From JAOPZW01 sp963851295 (GTDB taxonomy: Bacteria; Actinomycetota; Thermoleophilia; Solirubrobacterales; Solirubrobacteraceae), in the NCBI GenBank assembly GCA_963851295.1, contig CAWKOS010000008.1, forward strand, positions 186,001 through 250,000: a DNA stretch of 64,000 nt, given 5' to 3'. The notes under the pieces were generated by a model that had not been told where the DNA came from, searched no databases, and saw nothing but the letters and a program-made list of their open reading frames with translations. This document shows, piece by piece, positions 61,030 through 64,000 of the stretch (positions are counted from its first letter, which is position 1; every line of letters begins with the position of its first letter). The position numbers and the translations under genes are program-made.

Positions 61030-62191
61030 CCGCGCTGACGACCGCGTCCACCTCGTCCTCGCTGTTGTAGTAGTGGACCGAGGCGCGGACGAGGTCGGCG
61101 AGGCCGCGCTCGACCATGTCGTAGCGCGTGTAGTGGCCGGGGTTGACCGAGACGTTGATCGCGCGCTGCGCGAGGGCGGCCTTGACCTCGGCCGAGCTCC
61201 TGCCGTCGACCGTGAGCGACACGATCCCGCAGCGGCGCACGCCGAGGTCGTGGACGTGGACGCCGTCGACCGCGCCGAGCCCCGCGCGCAGGCGCTCGGC
61301 GAGCGCCGTCACGCGCTCCTCGATCGCCTCCAGGCCCCAGTCGAGTGCGTAGCGGGCGGCGGCGCCGAGGCCGAGCTTGCCGGCGACGTTGTACTCCCAG
61401 TTCTCGAAGCGCCGGGCGCCGGGGAAGATCTCGTAGCGGTCGTCGGCGACCCAGCGCGCGGCGTGGAGGTCGAGCAGCGGCGGCTCGAGCGCGTCGGCGA
61501 GCTCGCGGCGGACGTAGAGCAGGCCCGTCGCCCGCGGACCGCGCAGATACTTGCGCCCCGTGGCCGAGAGCATGTCGCAGCCGATGCGCCCGACGTCGAT
61601 CGGGATCTGGCCCAGCGCCTGGCAGGCGTCGAGGAGGTAGAGGACGCCGGCCTCGCGGGTGAGCGCGCCGACCTCCTCGGCGGGGTTGACGAGCCCGCCG
61701 TTGCTGGGCACGTGGGTGATCGCCACGAGCTTGACGCGCTCGTCGAGCATGTCGGCGAGGGCGGCGACCGAGAGCCGGCCGTGCTCGTCGTTGGGCACGG
61801 GCTCGACGGTCGCCCCGTGGCGCCGCGCGACCTGCAGGAAGGCGATGACGTTGCTCTCGTACTCGGCGCGCGCGCAGAGGATGCGGTCGCCGGGGGCGAA
61901 GGGCAGCGAGTAGAAGGCCATGTCCCAGGCGCGGGTGGCGTTCTCGACGACGGCGATCTCGTCGCGGTCGCAGCCCAGGAGCTCGGCGAGGTCGTCGTAG
62001 ACGGCCTCCAGGCGCCCGTCGGCCTCGGCGGCGGCCTCGTAGCCCCCGATCTCCGCCTCGCGCTGCAGGTGGCCGATGAGGGCGTCGATCACCGGCCGGG
62101 GCGGGAGCGCCGCGCCGGCGTTGTTGAAGTGCGCGACGTTCGCGCAGCCCGGCGTGTCGGCCCGCGCGCGGGCGAGGTCGATGGCGGCCAC
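61001..62191 (-). CDS. Class V aminotransferase (cysteine desulfurase-like)
   Basis: 396 aa PLP enzyme. VAHFNNAGAALPP near the start, LLDACQALGQIPIDV, and PLP-Lys motif SATGRKYLRGPRATG. The GRKYLRGP form is closer to the egtE/isopenicillin-epimerase-like group than to IscS/SufS, and the catalytic Cys loop of desulfurases is not evident. Start ATG at 62191, 3 nt after the stop of the cupin gene, so the two may be co-transcribed. Confidence 0.88.
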   Translation of the reverse strand: MAAIDLARARADTPGCANVAHFNNAGAALPPRPVIDALIGHLQREAEIGGYEAAAEADGRLEAVYDDLAELLGCDRDEIAVVENATRAWDMAFYSLPFAPGDRILCARAEYESNVIAFLQVARRHGATVEPVPNDEHGRLSVAALADMLDERVKLVAITHVPSNGGLVNPAEEVGALTREAGVLYLLDACQALGQIPIDVGRIGCDMLSATGRKYLRGPRATGLLYVRRELADALEPPLLDLHAARWVADDRYEIFPGARRFENWEYNVAGKLGLGAAARYALDWGLEAIEERVTALAERLRAGLGAVDGVHVHDLGVRRCGIVSLTVDGRSSAEVKAALAQRAINVSVNPGHYTRYDMVERGLADLVRASVHYYNSEDEVDAVVSAVSDLRPRRP

Positions 62192-62194
62192 GGG

Positions 62195-62678
62195 CTAGTC
62201 GCGCGCCGGGGGCGCGACGCCCTCGTGGTAGTCGACGGCGTCGCCGGAGCGGAAGAAGGCGCGCAGGCCGCCGCCGCGCGGCAGGCGCTCGCCGACCCCG
62301 AGCTTGCCCTCGTCGGGGTAGACGGTGACCTCCGGGCGCCCGTGCGTCGCTGACAGCCAGGAAGCGGACCGTCGCCTCCGTGCGGTTGTCGATCTGGTGG
62401 GCGCCGCGCTCGCCGACCGGGAAGGCGATGACCTCGCCCTCGGGCACGACGCGCCAGCCCTCGGGCGTGCGCAGGTGCGGCGTGCCCTCGAGCACGACGA
62501 GGACCTCCTCCTCGCCGAGATGGAAGTGGTACGGGTAGGCCGCCTCGCCGGGCGGGATCTCCCACAGGCTGATCCCGACGCGCTCGGTGGCGAGCTGGTG
62601 GCCGAGCCGCGCGCGCCGGACCCGGAAGCCCGGGTGCTCGCGCGGCTCGTCGTAGACCGGCTGGTGGAGGTTGGGCAT
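62195..62678 (-). pseudogene. Cupin-domain protein interrupted by a frameshift
   Basis: Cupin with YPYHFHLGEEEVLVVLEG and PEGEVIAFPVGERGAHQI. After FLAVS the ATG frame becomes Arg-rich shadow sequence; from 62347 the neighbouring frame reads THGRPEVTVYPDEGKLG and continues 50 residues to a stop at 62195, abutting the next gene. One extra base near 62348 explains this. Intact length would be about 160 aa. ATG at 62678 has TACAAA 7 nt upstream (62686-62691) and no ribosome-binding site. Confidence 0.72.
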
Positions 62679-62731
62679 GGGTGCGTTTGTACCTGCTGTG
62701 GGGCGCTCGCGGCGCTGCGGTCCCGGCGCTC

Positions 62732-62973
62732 GCGGCACTGCGCGGCGAGGCATCGAGGGAAGGAGGCCAGCCTGCGCGCGTGGCGGGCCGCGCGGGGCAG
62801 CTGGCGCGTTCGCGCTCATTGACGACGAGTGTCGACTTTGTCGACCTATAGCCGACTAAGTCGACACTCGTTCCCGCCGCGAGCGCCAACGTGCCACGCC
62901 GGCTCGCGCGGAGCCGCGACCGCCGCGACCGCCGCCGCTCTCTCTCCCTCGATGCCTCGCCGCGCAGCGCCGC
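62732..62973. repeat. 242-bp element with 29-bp inverted ends around a central palindrome
   Basis: Fills most of the 309-bp gap between the cupin and bioD genes. Ends 62732-62760 and 62945-62973 are inverted copies with one mismatch (TCCCTCGATGCCTCGCCGCG core). The 47-bp palindrome at 62825-62871 lies at its centre. The right inner edge, CTCTCTCCCTCGATGCC at 62940-62956, matches 16 of 17 bases with 27694-27710 in the element at 27 kb. No gene inside. Confidence 0.6.
62825..62871. repeat. 47-bp palindromic repeat, copy 2
   Basis: Arms of 21 nt (62825-62845 and 62851-62871) with two mismatches around CTATA. Same outer sequence ACGAGTGTC as the copy at 48971, but CGACTT in place of CACCTT, with the partner arm changed to match. 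Confidence 0.75.
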
Positions 62974-62987
62974 AAAGGAAGGCGGCG

Positions 62988-63656
62988 TCACCCCAGCCAG
63001 CGCTCGTACGGCAGCGTCGCTCCGGCACGGGCGAGCTCGCCCACGTCGACCCCCACCGAACCGAGCGTCGCCACCTCGACGGCGCCCAGGCGCGCGATCG
63101 CCTCGGCGTTCGAGCGGTGCATCACGCTCGGCTCGCCCGGCCACGGCGTGAGGACCACGGCGCGGACGTCGAGGCCCGCCGCGCGCGCCGCCTCGACCGT
63201 CAGCAGCGAGTGGTTGATCGTGCCCAGCCCGGGGCGGGCGGCGACGACCACCGGCCACCCGAGGTCGACCGCCAGGTCGCGGATCGTGTAGCCGAGGGTG
63301 AGTGGGACGAGCAGGCCGCCGACGCCCTCGGCGACGACGACGTCGGCGCGCAGGGCGCGGGCGGCGGCGACGAGCGCCGCGGGCTCGAGCGCCACCCCGG
63401 CCAGCTCCGCGGCCAGGTGCGGCGAGACGGGCGGGCCGAAGCGGTGCGGCGCGACCTCGTCGACCGGGCGCGCAGCCGCCGTCGCGAGCAGCTCGTGGTC
63501 GGCGGGGCGGCCTTCCTCAGGCTCGTCGATGCCCGTGACGACGGGCTTGAAGGCGGCCACGTCGACGCCGTCGGCGCGCAGGGCCGCGGCGACTGCCGCG
63601 GCCAGCACGGTCTTGCCGACGCCGGTGTCGGTGCCGGTGACGAAGAGGCCGCGCAA
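62988..63656 (-). CDS. bioD: Dethiobiotin synthetase
   Basis: 222 aa ATP-dependent carboxylase forming the ureido ring of dethiobiotin. P-loop GTDTGVGKT at residues 8-16, FKPVVTGID, VVAEGVGGLLVPL and LNH-like GTINHSLLT are as expected. Starts with TTG at 63656, 7 nt after the bioF stop, so bioF-bioD form an operon. The repeat element follows its 3' end. Confidence 0.95.
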   Translation of the reverse strand: MRGLFVTGTDTGVGKTVLAAAVAAALRADGVDVAAFKPVVTGIDEPEEGRPADHELLATAAARPVDEVAPHRFGPPVSPHLAAELAGVALEPAALVAAARALRADVVVAEGVGGLLVPLTLGYTIRDLAVDLGWPVVVAARPGLGTINHSLLTVEAARAAGLDVRAVVLTPWPGEPSVMHRSNAEAIARLGAVEVATLGSVGVDVGELARAGATLPYERWLG

Positions 63657-63663
63657 CCGCGGC

Positions 63664-64000
63664 CTACGCGGCCTGGCGCTCGATGTCGAAGGGCTGGCGG
63701 CCCGACTCCGCCGAGCGCGCGGCGGCCTCCTCGCGGGCGGCGACCACGGGCACGCCCTCCGCCGGGCGCCAGCCGGCCTGCATCGCGGCGCGCCCGAGGA
63801 CCTGGGCTGCCTCGCGCAGCTCGGCCTTGCTGTGGGAGGCCATCACCGCCAGGCGCAGGCGCGAGGTCCCCTCGGGCACGGTCGGCGGCCTGATCGCCTG
63901 GGCGAAGACGCCGCGCTCGATCGCCAGCTCGCAGATCCGCATCGCCTGATGGGCGTCGCCGATCACGAGCGGCACGATCTGGGTCGTCGAGCCCGCGACC
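63664..64000 (-). CDS. bioF: 8-amino-7-oxononanoate synthase, C-terminal part
   Basis: Only the last about 112 residues are in the window; the N-terminus lies beyond 64000. STTQIVPLVIGD, RPPTVPEGTSRLRLAVMASHS and the following helix are typical of the C-terminal domain of AONS/KBL enzymes, and the position directly before bioD supports bioF. PLP enzyme joining pimeloyl thioester and alanine. Confidence 0.9.
   Translation of the reverse strand, partial: VAGSTTQIVPLVIGDAHQAMRICELAIERGVFAQAIRPPTVPEGTSRLRLAVMASHSKAELREAAQVLGRAAMQAGWRPAEGVPVVAAREEAAARSAESGRQPFDIERQAA

Noticed and set aside
22023..63258. CRISPR arrays, tRNA or rRNA genes
   Set aside because: No regularly spaced identical short repeats with unique spacers and no cloverleaf or rRNA-like segments were recognised on reading; the repeats found are palindromic and isolated.

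Overview
Very high-GC actinobacterial chromosome. Gene content (glutamine synthetase I, GerW/YtfJ-like protein, DUF2630, WS/DGAT acyltransferase, many LuxR/STAND regulators, PQQ-type sugar dehydrogenase, two DyP peroxidases) and the dense, mostly ATGA/GTGA-coupled gene layout suggest a Thermoleophilia/Solirubrobacterales-like organism; this lineage call is inference. No rRNA, tRNA, CRISPR array, prophage or recognisable transposase gene was seen.

Layout. 1-4.6 kb: end of an unknown gene, a DyP peroxidase whose C-terminus looks like an encapsulin cargo tag, a YihY membrane protein, a CYTH-like protein and glnA. 4.6-12.1 kb: an envelope module of OmpR-type regulator, histidine kinase, GT2-GtrA fusion, a secreted repeat protein broken by a nonsense codon, and a GT39 ArnT-like transferase. 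Its promoters carry the same array of 11-bp direct repeats, and a further copy controls a small secreted protein at 36.1 kb. 12.3-17.8 kb: a seven-gene translationally coupled catabolic operon of unknown substrate. 17.8-27.2 kb: TfoX-like protein, L,D-transpeptidase, a LuxR-type ATPase regulator bracketed by two near-identical 16-bp palindromes, DsrE protein, basic amino-acid decarboxylase with DMT exporter, and assorted enzymes. 27.2-27.8 kb: a non-coding element with terminal inverted repeats and two nested-hairpin boxes. 27.8-38.4 kb: DNA repair (AlkA), fumarylacetoacetase, redox and lipid enzymes, leucine dehydrogenase. 38.4-46.5 kb: ECF sigma factor with a membrane/low-complexity tail, alpha/beta hydrolase plus GMC oxidoreductase pair, giant STAND ATPase. 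46.6-49.0 kb: second DyP peroxidase behind two small related proteins. 49-57 kb: orphan HATPase protein, aldehyde dehydrogenase, small enzymes, a frameshifted tyrosinase with a separate cap-like protein. 57-64 kb: NUDIX and rubredoxin sharing one symmetric promoter, GerW-like protein, bioA, spermidine-synthase-like protein, class V aminotransferase, frameshifted cupin, a palindromic repeat element, bioD and the 3' part of bioF.

General features. Many first genes have a TANNNT-like -10 hexamer about 7 nt before the start codon, implying leaderless mRNAs. Ten of thirteen convergent gene pairs overlap or abut at their stop codons, three of them on a shared CTAG. Three genes carry single-base disruptions (9043-9045, about 55358, about 62348), which may be real or sequencing errors. 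The strongest new-looking signals are the 11-bp-repeat regulon, the tagged DyP, the 551-bp intergenic element and the covarying 47-bp palindromes.
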